From positions 62,001 through 126,000 of the forward strand of contig JBFLXA010000003.1 of NCBI GenBank assembly GCA_040757575.1: a stretch of 64,000 bases of DNA, in the 5' to 3' direction. Both the position numbers and the translations under genes were made by a program. Of this stretch, positions 35,198 through 43,974 are shown piece by piece. The notes beneath the pieces were generated by a model. It was not told the DNA's origin. It saw only the letters and a program-made list of their open reading frames with translations, and searched no databases. Every line of letters starts with the position of its first letter. Position 1 is the first letter of the stretch. This DNA comes from PFJX01 sp040757575. Lineage in GTDB: Bacteria > Pseudomonadota > Gammaproteobacteria > Burkholderiales > Thiobacillaceae.

Positions 35198-37591
35198 ATG
35201 GCCGTGCCAGCCTTGCAACGTCCCTCCCTGCTCTGGCTGCTGGCGGGCAGCATTGCCGCCATCGTCCTGGGGATTCTGAGCCTGTATTCGGTCTATCAAT
35301 ATGATGCCGAGCGTCAGCGCATGGCTGAGGTGATGCAGCGGGAGGTGGGGATCAGCCTGGCCCGGCTGACCCGGACGGTGGGGCCATTCATTGAGGCCTA
35401 TGCAATCAATGAATACGACAAGCTGATCCAGAGCGAGATCGAGCTGCACCGCTATCTGGCTATCGTGGTGGCGGACCGGTCCATGGGCAAGATAATGGGG
35501 GAGGAGGTCTATTACAGTGGCAAGCTGCTTGGCGGTAATGGTCAGGTCGAGGACCTGGATACGGCCAATGCCATCCAGCAGGACATGCTGGCCAGGGCCT
35601 TTGCCAGGGAAACGAAGGCGGTGGCCAATGCCTCCGGAGAGGAAATCGGCCGGGTCACCATCTATTACACCGATGCAGGCATTCGCAGCGCTTCAATGGC
35701 GGTCTTGCGGGAGAGCATGATGACCAGCGCCATCCTGGCGCTGCTGCTCATCGGTTTCCTGTGGTATTTCACCCAGGGCGTGTTGTTGCGTCCCCTGGGC
35801 CGCATTGCCGCTTCCATTGCCGAGCGGGACAGCGATGGCATACCCATCTCGCCGGCACCGGACCTGGGCTACCGGGAACTGAGTACCCTGACCGACACCA
35901 TCAACGGTATGTTGCGGGTGATCCGCCACTCCCGGGATACCCTCCAGGAAGAGCGTTCCCGTCTGCAGAACGTCATCGAAGGCACCCATGTGGGTACCTG
36001 GGAATGGAATGTGCAGACTGGCGAAGTCCGCTTCAGCGAACGCTGGGCGGAAATTGTCGGCTACACCCTGGCGGAATTGGAACCCCTGTCCATCGAGACC
36101 TGGACCCGCCTGGTCCACCCGGATGATCTTCAGCGTTCCCAGGCCAACCTGGCTCGGCATTTTACCGGCGAGCAGCCTTTCTACGCCTGCGAAAGCCGCA
36201 TGCGCCACAAGGCCGGCCACTGGGTCTGGGTGCTGGACCGGGGCAGCGTCGCCAGCCGCACGCCAGATGGCAAACCCCTGTGGATGGCCGGCACCCACCT
36301 GGACATATCCGCCCGCAAGGAGGCTGAAGCGGAGCTGGACCGTTATCGCAGCCATCTCGAAGAGCTGGTGAAGACACGCACCGCCGAACTTCTCGAGGCC
36401 AAGGACGCCGCTGAGGCCGCCAGCCGGGCGAAAACTGTCTTTCTGGCCAACATGAGCCATGAACTGCGCACCCCCATGAACGGCATCATGGGCATGATCG
36501 AACTGGCCCGGCGCCGCATGGCGGACCCGGTGGGCCTGGATCAGCTGGACAAGGCCCGGGGTGCGGCAGATCGCCTGCTGGCGGTGCTCAATGACATCCT
36601 GGACCTGTCCAAGATCGAGGCGGAACGCCTGGTACTGGAAACCGTGCCACTGCACCTGGCCAGCGTGCTGGGCAACCTGTCCAGCGTGGTGGGGCAGAAG
36701 GCGGTGGAAAAAGGTCTGATTTTCAGAACCGAGTTGCCGGCAGACCTGGCCCGCCTGCCGCTCAAGGGCGACCCTCTGCGGCTGGGACAGATACTGGTCA
36801 ATCTGGCCAGCAATGCCATCAAGTTCACCCAGCAGGGCAGCGTCCGGGTGGTCCTGGAACGTACGGACGAAAGTCCGACCCATGTGGGGGTGCGGTTCGA
36901 GGTGATCGACACCGGAATCGGCATTGCGCCGGAAACCCAGGCCCGCCTGTTTACCGATTTTGAGCAGGCGGACAATTCCATGACCCGCAAATATGGCGGT
37001 ACTGGTCTGGGGCTGGCCATCAGCAAGCGGCTCGTCAGGCTCATGGGGGGCGAGATCGGTGTGCACAGCACTCCCGGGTCCGGTAGCCGCTTCTGGTTCA
37101 CTGTGCGATTGGCAAAGCTGGCCGAGGGGCTTACGGTGGTGCCGGCCGGCACCGGTTCCGCCGACTCGGCCAGTCGCATCCGCGATGCCTACTTCGGCAC
37201 CACTGTGCTGTTGGCGGAAGACGAACCGGTGAGCCGGGAAGTGACCACGCTGTTGCTGGAGGATGTGGGCCTGGTGGTCGAGCCCGCCGAAGACGGCCTC
37301 CAGGCCCTGGCCGCTGCCCGCCAGAAGCCCTATGGCCTGATCCTGATGGACATGCAGATGCCCGCCATGAACGGGATCGAAGCCACCCGTGAGATCCGCA
37401 GCCACAGCCGCAACCTCGCTGTACCCATCCTGGCCCTTACCGCCAACGCCTATGACGATGACCGGCAGCGATGCCTGGAGGCAGGCATGAACGACCACAT
37501 CGCCAAACCGATCCAGCCGGACGTGTTCTACGAAACGCTGCTGAAATGGCTCAGCCGGCCGGCCGGCACTCCCCGGGACGGGGTGGCCTAA
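35198..37591 (+). CDS. LuxQ/TorS-like hybrid sensor histidine kinase
   Basis: 797 residues. TM1 (about 10-30), a ~135-residue periplasmic domain, TM2 (about 173-191), HAMP-like linker, PAS (about 255-375; VGTWEWNVQTGEV), coiled coil (375-405), HisKA with phospho-His near residue 420 (FLANMSHELRTPMNG), HATPase_c (NLASNAIKF, DTGIGI, GLGLAISKRLV) and a C-terminal receiver with phospho-Asp near 717 (LILMDMQMPAMNG). No Hpt domain and no response regulator lie next to it, so the phosphorelay partner is elsewhere. Gene spacing couples it to the binding protein upstream. Confidence 0.92.
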   Translation: MAVPALQRPSLLWLLAGSIAAIVLGILSLYSVYQYDAERQRMAEVMQREVGISLARLTRTVGPFIEAYAINEYDKLIQSEIELHRYLAIVVADRSMGKIMGEEVYYSGKLLGGNGQVEDLDTANAIQQDMLARAFARETKAVANASGEEIGRVTIYYTDAGIRSASMAVLRESMMTSAILALLLIGFLWYFTQGVLLRPLGRIAASIAERDSDGIPISPAPDLGYRELSTLTDTINGMLRVIRHSRDTLQEERSRLQNVIEGTHVGTWEWNVQTGEVRFSERWAEIVGYTLAELEPLSIETWTRLVHPDDLQRSQANLARHFTGEQPFYACESRMRHKAGHWVWVLDRGSVASRTPDGKPLWMAGTHLDISARKEAEAELDRYRSHLEELVKTRTAELLEAKDAAEAASRAKTVFLANMSHELRTPMNGIMGMIELARRRMADPVGLDQLDKARGAADRLLAVLNDILDLSKIEAERLVLETVPLHLASVLGNLSSVVGQKAVEKGLIFRTELPADLARLPLKGDPLRLGQILVNLASNAIKFTQQGSVRVVLERTDESPTHVGVRFEVIDTGIGIAPETQARLFTDFEQADNSMTRKYGGTGLGLAISKRLVRLMGGEIGVHSTPGSGSRFWFTVRLAKLAEGLTVVPAGTGSADSASRIRDAYFGTTVLLAEDEPVSREVTTLLLEDVGLVVEPAEDGLQALAAARQKPYGLILMDMQMPAMNGIEATREIRSHSRNLAVPILALTANAYDDDRQRCLEAGMNDHIAKPIQPDVFYETLLKWLSRPAGTPRDGVA

Positions 37592-37713
37592 TCCTGGCAC
37601 TTGCGGCATGCTTGCCAGCCAGATCATGACCACCCGGATGTTTGGAAGATGAACCCGATGCACATCTGTTGCATGCAGGCCCGATTGCCTATGCCCGACC
37701 GGTTCGGGACGCC

Positions 37714-38604
37714 ATGACGGGTCTGCAAGACACCCCGGACGTGGTCGAACAGGCCGAGGAGGAAGTCCGCCACCTGGCCAAGGTCCAGGGAGAGTTGTGG
37801 ACCGATCTGCCCACGGACCTGTACATCCCCCCGGATGCCCTGGAGGTGATACTGGAGGCTTTCGAAGGCCCCCTGGACCTGTTGCTTTGGCTCATCCGCC
37901 GCAACAACCTCAACGTGCTGGACATCAACATGACCCAGCTCACCCGGCAGTACATCGACTACGTGGAGATCATGCGCCGCAAGCGCTTGGAACTGGCCGC
38001 CGAATACCTGGTGATGGCGGCCATGCTTATCGAGATCAAGTCCCGCATGCTCTTGCCCCGGCCGGCAAAACAGGACGAGGAAGGGGAAGAACATGACCCC
38101 CGGGCGGAACTGGTACGCCGTCTGCTGGAATACGAGCAGATGAAGCTGGCCGCTCGGGGCCTGGATGCTGTTCCCCAGCTAGGGCGGGACTTCCTGGCAG
38201 TGAGCGTGCATATTCCAGAGCTGGCCGCCCGGCGTCTGCCCATGGTCAATGCGGAAGACCTGCTGGACGCCTGGCGGGCCATCCTCAAGCGGGCCAAGCT
38301 GCATACCCACCACCGCATCGGTCGCCAGGAACTGTCCGTGCGGGAACACATGAGCCGGGTGCTCAAGCACCTGCAAGAGCACGGCCGCACCCTTTTCGAT
38401 GCCCTGTTCGATCCCCAGACCGGCCGCTCCGCCCTGGTGGTCACCTTCCTGGCCTTGCTGGAACTGGTCCGGGAACGGCTGGTGGACATCGTCCAGAACG
38501 AACCCTACGCCCCCATCTACGCCCAAGTGGCGCTTGCCAACACGAACCCCGATGGCCCAGACCCCCTCGACCCTGACCTCATCCCAGACCCCCTCCCAGC
38601 CTAG
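37714..38604 (+). CDS. scpA: Segregation and condensation protein A
   Basis: 296 residues from the ATG at 37714; a TTG at 37642 would add 24 residues of doubtful family similarity. ScpA is the kleisin of the SMC-ScpAB condensin. The N-terminal SMC-binding block FEGPLDLLLWLIRRNNLNVL, the helical LAAEYLVMAAMLIEIKSRMLL and the C-terminal winged helix (TFLALLELVRERLVDIVQ) are clear. scpB begins inside its 3' end. Confidence 0.92.
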   Translation: MTGLQDTPDVVEQAEEEVRHLAKVQGELWTDLPTDLYIPPDALEVILEAFEGPLDLLLWLIRRNNLNVLDINMTQLTRQYIDYVEIMRRKRLELAAEYLVMAAMLIEIKSRMLLPRPAKQDEEGEEHDPRAELVRRLLEYEQMKLAARGLDAVPQLGRDFLAVSVHIPELAARRLPMVNAEDLLDAWRAILKRAKLHTHHRIGRQELSVREHMSRVLKHLQEHGRTLFDALFDPQTGRSALVVTFLALLELVRERLVDIVQNEPYAPIYAQVALANTNPDGPDPLDPDLIPDPLPA

Positions 38605-39208
38605 CGATGGCCTGAACCTGCCCGAGATAAAGCGGGTGCTGGAAGCCGTGCTGCTGGCCGGCAGCGCCCCCATGACCCTGGCCGAGCTGAAGAAGGTCTT
38701 CCCCCTGGAACTGAACAACGAGCTATTGCGGGCGGCCCTGGACGAATTGCGGGGCGACTGGCAGGGCCGGGGGGTGGAGCTGGTGCAACTGGCGGAAGGC
38801 TGGCGGTTCCAGACCCGGCAGGAATATCAGCCTTATCTGGATCGGCTGAATCCGGAAAAGCCGCCTCGCTATTCCCGGGCCACCCTGGAAACCCTGGCTG
38901 TTATCGCCTACCGCCAGCCGGTGACCCGGGGGGACATCGAGGAGATTCGCGGCGTGGCGGTGAACACCCAGATCGTCAAGACCCTGGAAGAACGTGGCTG
39001 GATCGAAGTGGTGGGCCACAAGGAAGTGCCGGGCCGGCCGGGGCTGTACGCCACCACCAAGCAGTTTCTTTCCGACCTGGGTCTGCGGGCCCTGTCCGAG
39101 TTGCCGCCTTTGCCTGAACTGGCCAAGGACCTGGTGGCCTCTCTGCAAGCCCAGGAAGGGGAGGGACGGCTGGAGGAACTGGCGGCGGAGATGCCGCCTA
39201 CGGAATGA
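38552..39208 (+). CDS. scpB: Segregation and condensation protein B
   Basis: 218 residues with the two winged-helix domains of ScpB: IKRVLEAVLLAGSAPMTLAE and TLAVIAYRQPVTRGDIEEI, followed by RGVAVNTQIVKTLEERGW and GRPGLYATTKQFLSDLGL. It dimerises and binds ScpA in the SMC complex. The ATG at 38552 gives a 53-nt overlap with scpA in another frame, so the C-terminal tail of ScpA and the N-terminal tail of ScpB share DNA. A tight translational coupling is expected. Confidence 0.92.
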   Translation: MAQTPSTLTSSQTPSQPSDGLNLPEIKRVLEAVLLAGSAPMTLAELKKVFPLELNNELLRAALDELRGDWQGRGVELVQLAEGWRFQTRQEYQPYLDRLNPEKPPRYSRATLETLAVIAYRQPVTRGDIEEIRGVAVNTQIVKTLEERGWIEVVGHKEVPGRPGLYATTKQFLSDLGLRALSELPPLPELAKDLVASLQAQEGEGRLEELAAEMPPTE

Positions 39209-39232
39209 AGCCGGGCGGTTTAAAGGGACGGC

Positions 39233-40063
39233 CTACCTGCCGGCCCGCTCGTGGACATCCTCCAGGAACTCCTGCAAGCCGTCCCTGGCCACCCCCACTT
39301 CTTCCAGGGCCTGGTTTTCGTAGTCGGCCCAGGCACTGTCGTCCTTCAGGGCGTGGATGTTGTAGAGATGTTCTGCCAGTTGCAGGATGGCTACCAGGGT
39401 GGCTGCCCGGTCGTTCACATTCACTGGCTCATGGTGCCAGCGCACGGCCTGACAGACATAGTCCGGCATCTTCCAGTGGCGGGCGGCCAGATAGCCCACC
39501 ACGGCGTGGTCGGTGCTGAAGTGGGTGTCTTCGGCCAGGATGTCCGGCCAGATGTAGCCCTGGGCGGTGGTGAAGGGATAGTCGTATTTGGGTATGTGCT
39601 GGATGAGGATGGGCACGCCGCAATCCATGAACAGGGCCGCAAGATGGGCATGTTCAGGAAAGATGTTGCAGACGCTGCGCTGTTTCCAGGCGATGACGCT
39701 GGCGTAGCCGGCGATTTCGTTGGCCCGCTCCCAGAACCAGGGATAGAACTTCGATTTCCCGTAGATGGCCGCTTCCAGGCTGAGCCCCTGGGTCAGGTCC
39801 GTCACGGCCCGCAGGCCGACCAGGGAAAGGGCCTGGGTTACGGTTTCCGGCGGTTTGCGCAGGCCGTAGCTGGGTCTGGCCAGGGTACGAAACAGGCGGG
39901 CCGTGATGCCGGCATCGGATTGCACCACCCGGGCGATGTCTTCCATGTCCGAGTTGGGGTCGTCCAGCAGCGCGTAAAGTTCGTCCAGTAACGGTGGTGG
40001 CGAGGGAATACGCACGGCCATGGACAGGGCGGGATCGGTGAATTCCTGGGTCTTTTGCATCAT
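39233..40063 (-). CDS. HDOD-domain signalling protein
   Basis: 276 residues covering one HDOD domain: IPSPPPLLDELYALLDDP, IARVVQSDAGITARLFRTL, VTQALSLVGLRAVTDLTQG, FPEHAHLAALFMDCGVPIL and DHAVVGYLAARHWKMPDYV. HDOD domains are HD-related but usually lack the metal-binding catalytic set and act in regulation (chemotaxis, c-di-GMP and stress networks). No output domain is attached. Two adjacent ATGs (40063, 40060) are possible; neither has a good SD. Convergent with scpB and divergent from rluB. Confidence 0.85.
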   Translation of the reverse strand: MMQKTQEFTDPALSMAVRIPSPPPLLDELYALLDDPNSDMEDIARVVQSDAGITARLFRTLARPSYGLRKPPETVTQALSLVGLRAVTDLTQGLSLEAAIYGKSKFYPWFWERANEIAGYASVIAWKQRSVCNIFPEHAHLAALFMDCGVPILIQHIPKYDYPFTTAQGYIWPDILAEDTHFSTDHAVVGYLAARHWKMPDYVCQAVRWHHEPVNVNDRAATLVAILQLAEHLYNIHALKDDSAWADYENQALEEVGVARDGLQEFLEDVHERAGR

Positions 40064-40138
40064 GAGTTGGATTTTACTGACCCTTCCATGACAGGGACAC
40101 ATTCCAGGTCATTCTCTTCCCGGGCGCCGGGAAGGATA

Positions 40139-41128
40139 ATGGCAGGCCATAGTCATAATGATCAGGTTGCAGCCATGCCGCGCTTTTCCCAAAAGGGTCG
40201 CCCACCGAAGGATGGACCCGAAGCCGATGAAACGGGCGAAAAGCTCCACAAGGCCCTGGCCACTGCCGGCCTGGGCTCCCGTCGTGACATGGAGGCGATG
40301 ATTGCCGAAGGTCGGGTCGCCATCAATGGCCATACGGCCAAGGTGGGAGACCGGGTCAAGGCCGGGGACCTGGTCAAGGTGAATGGCAAGCTGGTGCGCC
40401 TGGTGTGGAAGCAGCAGTTGCCCCGGGTGCTGGTCTACCACAAGCCGGAAGGTGAAATCGTCTCCCGGGACGACCCGGAAGGCAGGCCCTCCGTGTTCGC
40501 CGGCCTGCCCAGCGTGCGGGGAGGACGCTGGGTGAGCGTGGGACGCCTGGACATCAACACCGAAGGCCTGCTGATGTTCACAACGAGCGGCGAACTGGCC
40601 AACCGGCTGACCCATCCCCGTTACGAAGTGGATAGGGAATATGCGGTACGCATCGTCGGCACCCTGACCCAGGAACAATTGGATCAACTTCTCAACGGCG
40701 TGGAACTGGAGGACGGCCTGGCCAAAGTGGAGGCCATCATCCCCGGCGGTGGTGAGGGGGTGAATCAGTGGTATCGGCTCATCATCCAGGAAGGCCGAAA
40801 CCGGGAGGTGAGACGTCTTTTCGAACATCTGGGCCTGGTGGTCAGCCGCCTGATCCGTGTCCGTTTCGGCCCTGTTGCCATGCCGCCGCGCCTCAAGCGG
40901 GGCATGCGGGAAGAATTGCCCGAGCAGGAAGTGGCCGCCCTTATGCAATGGTGTGGCATGGATAAAGTGCCCATGAACCGGACTTCCACCCGCAAGAGTC
41001 GGGGCGGGGAGGGGGGCAAGGGGCCGGAAGCGGCATTCCGTGCACCCCGGCCTGGTGCGCCGCCCAAACCCCGGCCGACCCAGCCTTTCCGCAAGCGGGT
41101 GGTCAGCAAGCCCGGCAAGGGGGAGTAA
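40139..41128 (+). CDS. rluB: RluB, 23S rRNA pseudouridine-2605 synthase
   Basis: 329 residues. S4 RNA-binding domain (about 30-85; KLHKALATAGLGSRRDMEAM), then the RsuA/RluB-type catalytic domain with catalytic Asp in GRLDINTEGLLMFTTSG and the motif III block NREVRRLFEHLGLVVSRLIR. The C-terminal ~75 residues are a disordered basic Arg/Lys/Pro tail, common in betaproteobacterial RluB. The ATG at 40139 has GAAGGA just upstream; MPRFSQ at 40175 is an alternative start. Confidence 0.92.
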   Translation: MAGHSHNDQVAAMPRFSQKGRPPKDGPEADETGEKLHKALATAGLGSRRDMEAMIAEGRVAINGHTAKVGDRVKAGDLVKVNGKLVRLVWKQQLPRVLVYHKPEGEIVSRDDPEGRPSVFAGLPSVRGGRWVSVGRLDINTEGLLMFTTSGELANRLTHPRYEVDREYAVRIVGTLTQEQLDQLLNGVELEDGLAKVEAIIPGGGEGVNQWYRLIIQEGRNREVRRLFEHLGLVVSRLIRVRFGPVAMPPRLKRGMREELPEQEVAALMQWCGMDKVPMNRTSTRKSRGGEGGKGPEAAFRAPRPGAPPKPRPTQPFRKRVVSKPGKGE

Positions 41129-41137
41129 GGCCGGGCC

Positions 41138-41332
41138 ATGCTCAAGTGGCTCCTGACCCTGTTGGCCGTGTTGCTGGTGAGCGGCCTGCTTTCCCCCTGG
41201 TTGCGCCGCCTGGGCCTGGGGCGCCTGCCGGGGGATTTTCAAATCAAGAGCCGTTACGGCCTCTTGCCTTTTCCTCTGGCCAGCAGCCTGTTGCTGTCGG
41301 CCCTGTTGGGCGGGGCGGTCTTCTTTTTCTGA
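41138..41332 (+). CDS. DUF2905 small inner-membrane protein
   Basis: 64 residues with two TM helices (about 3-22 and 45-64) flanking the diagnostic GLGRLPGDFQIKSRYGLLPF-like loop. DUF2905 proteins are widespread and uncharacterised. It follows rluB by 9 nt and is probably in its transcript. Confidence 0.85.
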   Translation: MLKWLLTLLAVLLVSGLLSPWLRRLGLGRLPGDFQIKSRYGLLPFPLASSLLLSALLGGAVFFF

Positions 41333-41352
41333 TTATTGGCCGCCTGGCATAA

Positions 41353-41380
41353 AGCCCGACAGGCCTTGGCCTGTCGGGCT
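41353..41380 (-). terminator. Strong hairpin terminator for the minus-strand small protein gene
   Basis: A perfect 13-bp inverted repeat AGCCCGACAGGCC / GGCCTGTCGGGCT with a 2-nt loop. On the minus strand it is followed by TTTAT, so it best terminates the gene ending at 41386. It may also block the convergent rluB transcript. Confidence 0.75.
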
Positions 41381-41385
41381 GGGGC

Positions 41386-41574
41386 TCAGCCTGGCAGGCT
41401 GAGAGGGTTGCCCACCCGTTGCCAGGCAAGCTGGACGGGGGCGGGCGCCGGCGCCGGGGCGCTACTGGTCACCGGAGTGGCGGGGGCCTGGGCAGGGGGG
41501 GCTTCCTGGGCGGCGAAGGCGGGGCCTGCCAGCAACAGCAGCAGTCCGGCCGTGAGCATGTGCTTGGTGGTCAT
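41386..41574 (-). CDS. Small exported Pro/Ala-rich protein
   Basis: 62 residues. A signal peptide (MTTKHMLTAGLLLLLAGPAFA) and a 40-residue mature peptide of alternating Ala/Pro (TSSAPAPAPAPVQ) ending VGNPLSLPG. A strong SD (GGAGGACAGACC) and a downstream terminator show it is a real gene. It is the second gene after an HTH regulator, 17 nt away. Family unknown. Confidence 0.6.
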   Translation of the reverse strand: MTTKHMLTAGLLLLLAGPAFAAQEAPPAQAPATPVTSSAPAPAPAPVQLAWQRVGNPLSLPG

Positions 41575-41591
41575 GGTCTGTCCTCCAGGCA

Positions 41592-42437
41592 TCAGTTCAC
41601 CGCGTTGCCGGAAGCGGGCTGGGCGTAGGCTTCCCGCACCGCCTCGTAGGCATCGTCGTTCATCACCCGGCGCTTTACCGCCGCGCTGCCCAGCACTTCC
41701 GTCAACTCGTGCAGCAGGCCGTACTGGACTTCCTTGCTGAGGGGGATGCGGCAGGCCACTTCCAGGGCGTTCCATTTGTAGGCTGGGTGCTGGTCCCGGG
41801 CGTATAGGCGCTGGCAGGCTTCCATGAGGTACCAGCCCCGCTGGTGCCGGTCTTCGCTCTCCGGCTGGTTCATCAGATCCTCGAACTGGCTGCCCAGGAT
41901 TTCGTTCTCGATGGCGGCGGAGAGCCCGTTGCCGGCATGGCCCAGGGCCTTGAGGGCGGCGTTCTGGTAGTCCCGGGCCTTGCTGGAGAAGGGGTCGGCT
42001 ATGCTGTGGGCCAGACCGGCCCAGTGCAGCAGGCGAGGCCGTTCCGTGTCTTCCGGGGGCAGGGTGGCCAGCAGGTAGTCCGCCAGGCCCTGGGCGCTTT
42101 CGTCCTTGTTGGCCGTGAGCAGGTCGTAGAGGGCGCGGATGAAGGGGGGGCAGGGCTCCAGCAGTGTCACGTGGGACTTGATCCACAGTTCCCGGTCGAT
42201 GTCCCGCAGGCGATCCTGGTTATGGGGGGCGATGTTCTTGCGGCTGGCGGGGTTTTCCCAGTTCTGCACCGTGGTGACGGAGACGCTGGCCAGCATGGCC
42301 AGGGCTTCCTGGGACAGGCCGTGGCGACGGCGCAGACCGCCAACCCAGTCGGCCTCGAATTCCCGCTGGCTGCTGTAGCGGCGGCGGGGGCTCAGCTGGC
42401 GGCTCTGGGACAACCATTGTTCTTGCAGGAAGGGCAT
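41592..42437 (-). CDS. HTH (XRE-type) DNA-binding protein
   Basis: 281 residues. A basic N-terminal segment (QLSPRRRYSSQ), then a helix-turn-helix (about 30-75): LRRRHGLSQEALAMLASVSV and TTVQNWENPASRKN. The C-terminal ~190 residues are helical, repeat-like (LADYLLATLPPED, YQNAALKALGHAGNGLS, WNALEVACRIPLSKE) and may form a sensor or TPR-like domain; no ligand motif was recognised. SD GGAG lies 8 nt before the ATG. Divergent from the small gene at 42648 and co-directional with the small exported protein, so both are candidate targets. Confidence 0.7.
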   Translation of the reverse strand: MPFLQEQWLSQSRQLSPRRRYSSQREFEADWVGGLRRRHGLSQEALAMLASVSVTTVQNWENPASRKNIAPHNQDRLRDIDRELWIKSHVTLLEPCPPFIRALYDLLTANKDESAQGLADYLLATLPPEDTERPRLLHWAGLAHSIADPFSSKARDYQNAALKALGHAGNGLSAAIENEILGSQFEDLMNQPESEDRHQRGWYLMEACQRLYARDQHPAYKWNALEVACRIPLSKEVQYGLLHELTEVLGSAAVKRRVMNDDAYEAVREAYAQPASGNAVN

Positions 42438-42567
42438 GAAAGTTTCTCCTGTTTGCAGCTCACGGTGTTCAGGTTAGCGGTCGCCCGGGCTTCCCGCTAC
42501 CAACCAGGTTGGGGAATCCGGTTGGCGTACCCGGTTGACCGTCCGGCTGGGCCGATCAGGTCTCAAC

Positions 42568-42594
42568 CCGGACTGTAACGGCAGGGTGGCGATA
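42568..42594 (+). promoter_or_regulatory. Bipartite motif CCGGACTGTAACGGC-N8-GATA upstream of a small gene
   Basis: Same 15-nt block and the same GATA spacing as at 34177-34203. Here it lies 53 nt before an ATG with a perfect SD, a plausible promoter position for an ECF-type sigma factor. Statistical support is weak with only two copies. Confidence 0.35.
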
Positions 42595-42647
42595 AACCTA
42601 AATTGCGAAGCGTCCGGCAGGTGCCGGGAAGCTCCAGGAGGTCCACC

Positions 42648-42875
42648 ATGTATTCCGAGAACCTTGTCGTCATGTTGCTCATGGCCGCTACCCAGGCCAC
42701 TTCCCCTCAGGTCAAGGCACCGGTGGCGCCGGTGGTGGAAGATGCCCGTCACGCCATCATCCGATCGGTGAAGGAACCTGAACTGGTTGCCGCCCTCAGC
42801 TTGCGTGTAAAACGGCCCGGCATGCGGGTTCAGCCCGTGATATCCAGCCAGACCCTGTTTGCAAGCGCCCGTTGA
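42648..42875 (+). CDS. Small hydrophobic-leader protein of unknown function
   Basis: 75 residues. The N-terminal MYSENLVVMLLMAATQA looks like a short TM or signal segment. A Pro/Val-rich stretch (KAPVAPVVEDA) and a basic tail (LSLRVKRPGMRVQP) follow. The SD is perfect (AGGAGG, 5 nt before the ATG), which is the main argument that it is translated. No family recognised. It is divergent from the HTH gene and convergent with the AmmeMemoRadiSam operon. Confidence 0.5.
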   Translation: MYSENLVVMLLMAATQATSPQVKAPVAPVVEDARHAIIRSVKEPELVAALSLRVKRPGMRVQPVISSQTLFASAR

Positions 42876-42891
42876 AAATCCCTGCCGCACA

Positions 42892-43974
42892 TCAGGGTGC
42901 GATATGAACCGGCGTCCGACGGGGCCCGAATGCGCCTTGGAAGGCGCTGAAATGCCCGGCGACCACAGTGCCGCAGTGGGGGCAATGGCCGTCGTCTGTC
43001 AGGTTGTAGGCCGGAATGGTGTACCAGTCCCGCTGGATGAGAGGTTGGTGGCAGCCGGGGCAATAGGTTGTGCCTCCTTCCGGGTCGTGGACGTTGCCTG
43101 TATAGACATACCGTAGGCCCGCCTCCATGCCGATGCGTCGGGCCCGGGTCAGGGTTTCTGGTGGGGTGGCGGGGATGTCCTGCATCTTCCAGTCCGGATG
43201 GAAGGCGCTGAAGTGCAGGGGGACATCAGGCCCCAGGGCTTCCTTGACCCATCCGCACAAGGCCCGGATTTCCTCATCCGAGTCGTTCAGGGTGGGGATC
43301 AGCAGGGTGGTGATTTCAACCCAGACCCGGGTTTCCTTGACCAGATACTCCAGGGTGTCCAGAACGGGTTGCAGCCGGGCGGCGCAATATTTGACATAAA
43401 AATCGTTCGTGAAGGCCTTCAGGTCCACGTTGGCGGCATCCATGAGGGCGAAGAACTCGGCCCGGGGGTCCGGGTGGACATAACCGGCTGTGACGGCCAC
43501 GTTAAGGAGTCCCAGGTCGTGGCAGGCCCGGGCGGTATCCAGGGCGTATTCGGCAAAGATGACCGGGTCGTTGTAGGTGTAGGCCACGCTCTTGCAGCCC
43601 AGCTTTCGGGCTGTCCGGGCGATCTGTTCCGGGCTGGCGGCATCCATCAGCCGGTCCATGTCCCGGGCCTTGGAGATGTCCCAGTTCTGGCAGAACTTGC
43701 ATGCCAGGTTGCAACCGGCTGTGCCAAAGGAAAATACGGAACTGCCGGGGTGGAAGTGGTTGAGGGGTTTCTTTTCGATGGGGTCCACGCAGAAGCCGGA
43801 ACTGCGACCGTAGGTGGTGAGCACCATGCGCCCGCCTTCCATGCGGCGCACGAAACAGACGCCCCGCTGGCCTTCGTGGAGCTGGCAGTCCCGGGGGCAG
43901 AGGTCGCACTGGATGCGGCCGTCCTCCAGGCTGTGCCACCAGCGGGCGGGGTGGAGGGATTCTTCGGCCATCAT
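42892..43974 (-). CDS. amrS: AmmeMemoRadiSam system radical SAM enzyme
   Basis: 360 residues. Radical SAM 4Fe-4S motif CNLACKFC (Cys88, Cys92, Cys95), preceded by a Cys-rich N-terminal block (CDLCPRDCQLHEGQRGVC) and followed by a C-terminal zinc-ribbon-like pair (YCPGCHQPL, HCPHCGTVV). Family members are annotated as AmmeMemoRadiSam (pflA-like) activases of unknown target. Its ATG overlaps the amrA stop by 4 nt, giving operon order amrB-amrA-amrS. Longer N-terminal extensions overlap amrA and were rejected. Confidence 0.92.
   Translation of the reverse strand: MMAEESLHPARWWHSLEDGRIQCDLCPRDCQLHEGQRGVCFVRRMEGGRMVLTTYGRSSGFCVDPIEKKPLNHFHPGSSVFSFGTAGCNLACKFCQNWDISKARDMDRLMDAASPEQIARTARKLGCKSVAYTYNDPVIFAEYALDTARACHDLGLLNVAVTAGYVHPDPRAEFFALMDAANVDLKAFTNDFYVKYCAARLQPVLDTLEYLVKETRVWVEITTLLIPTLNDSDEEIRALCGWVKEALGPDVPLHFSAFHPDWKMQDIPATPPETLTRARRIGMEAGLRYVYTGNVHDPEGGTTYCPGCHQPLIQRDWYTIPAYNLTDDGHCPHCGTVVAGHFSAFQGAFGPRRTPVHIAP

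Noticed and set aside
35693..37663. Minus-strand open frame (656 codons) opposite the hybrid kinase
   Set aside because: No recognisable domain; the plus-strand kinase motifs are complete.
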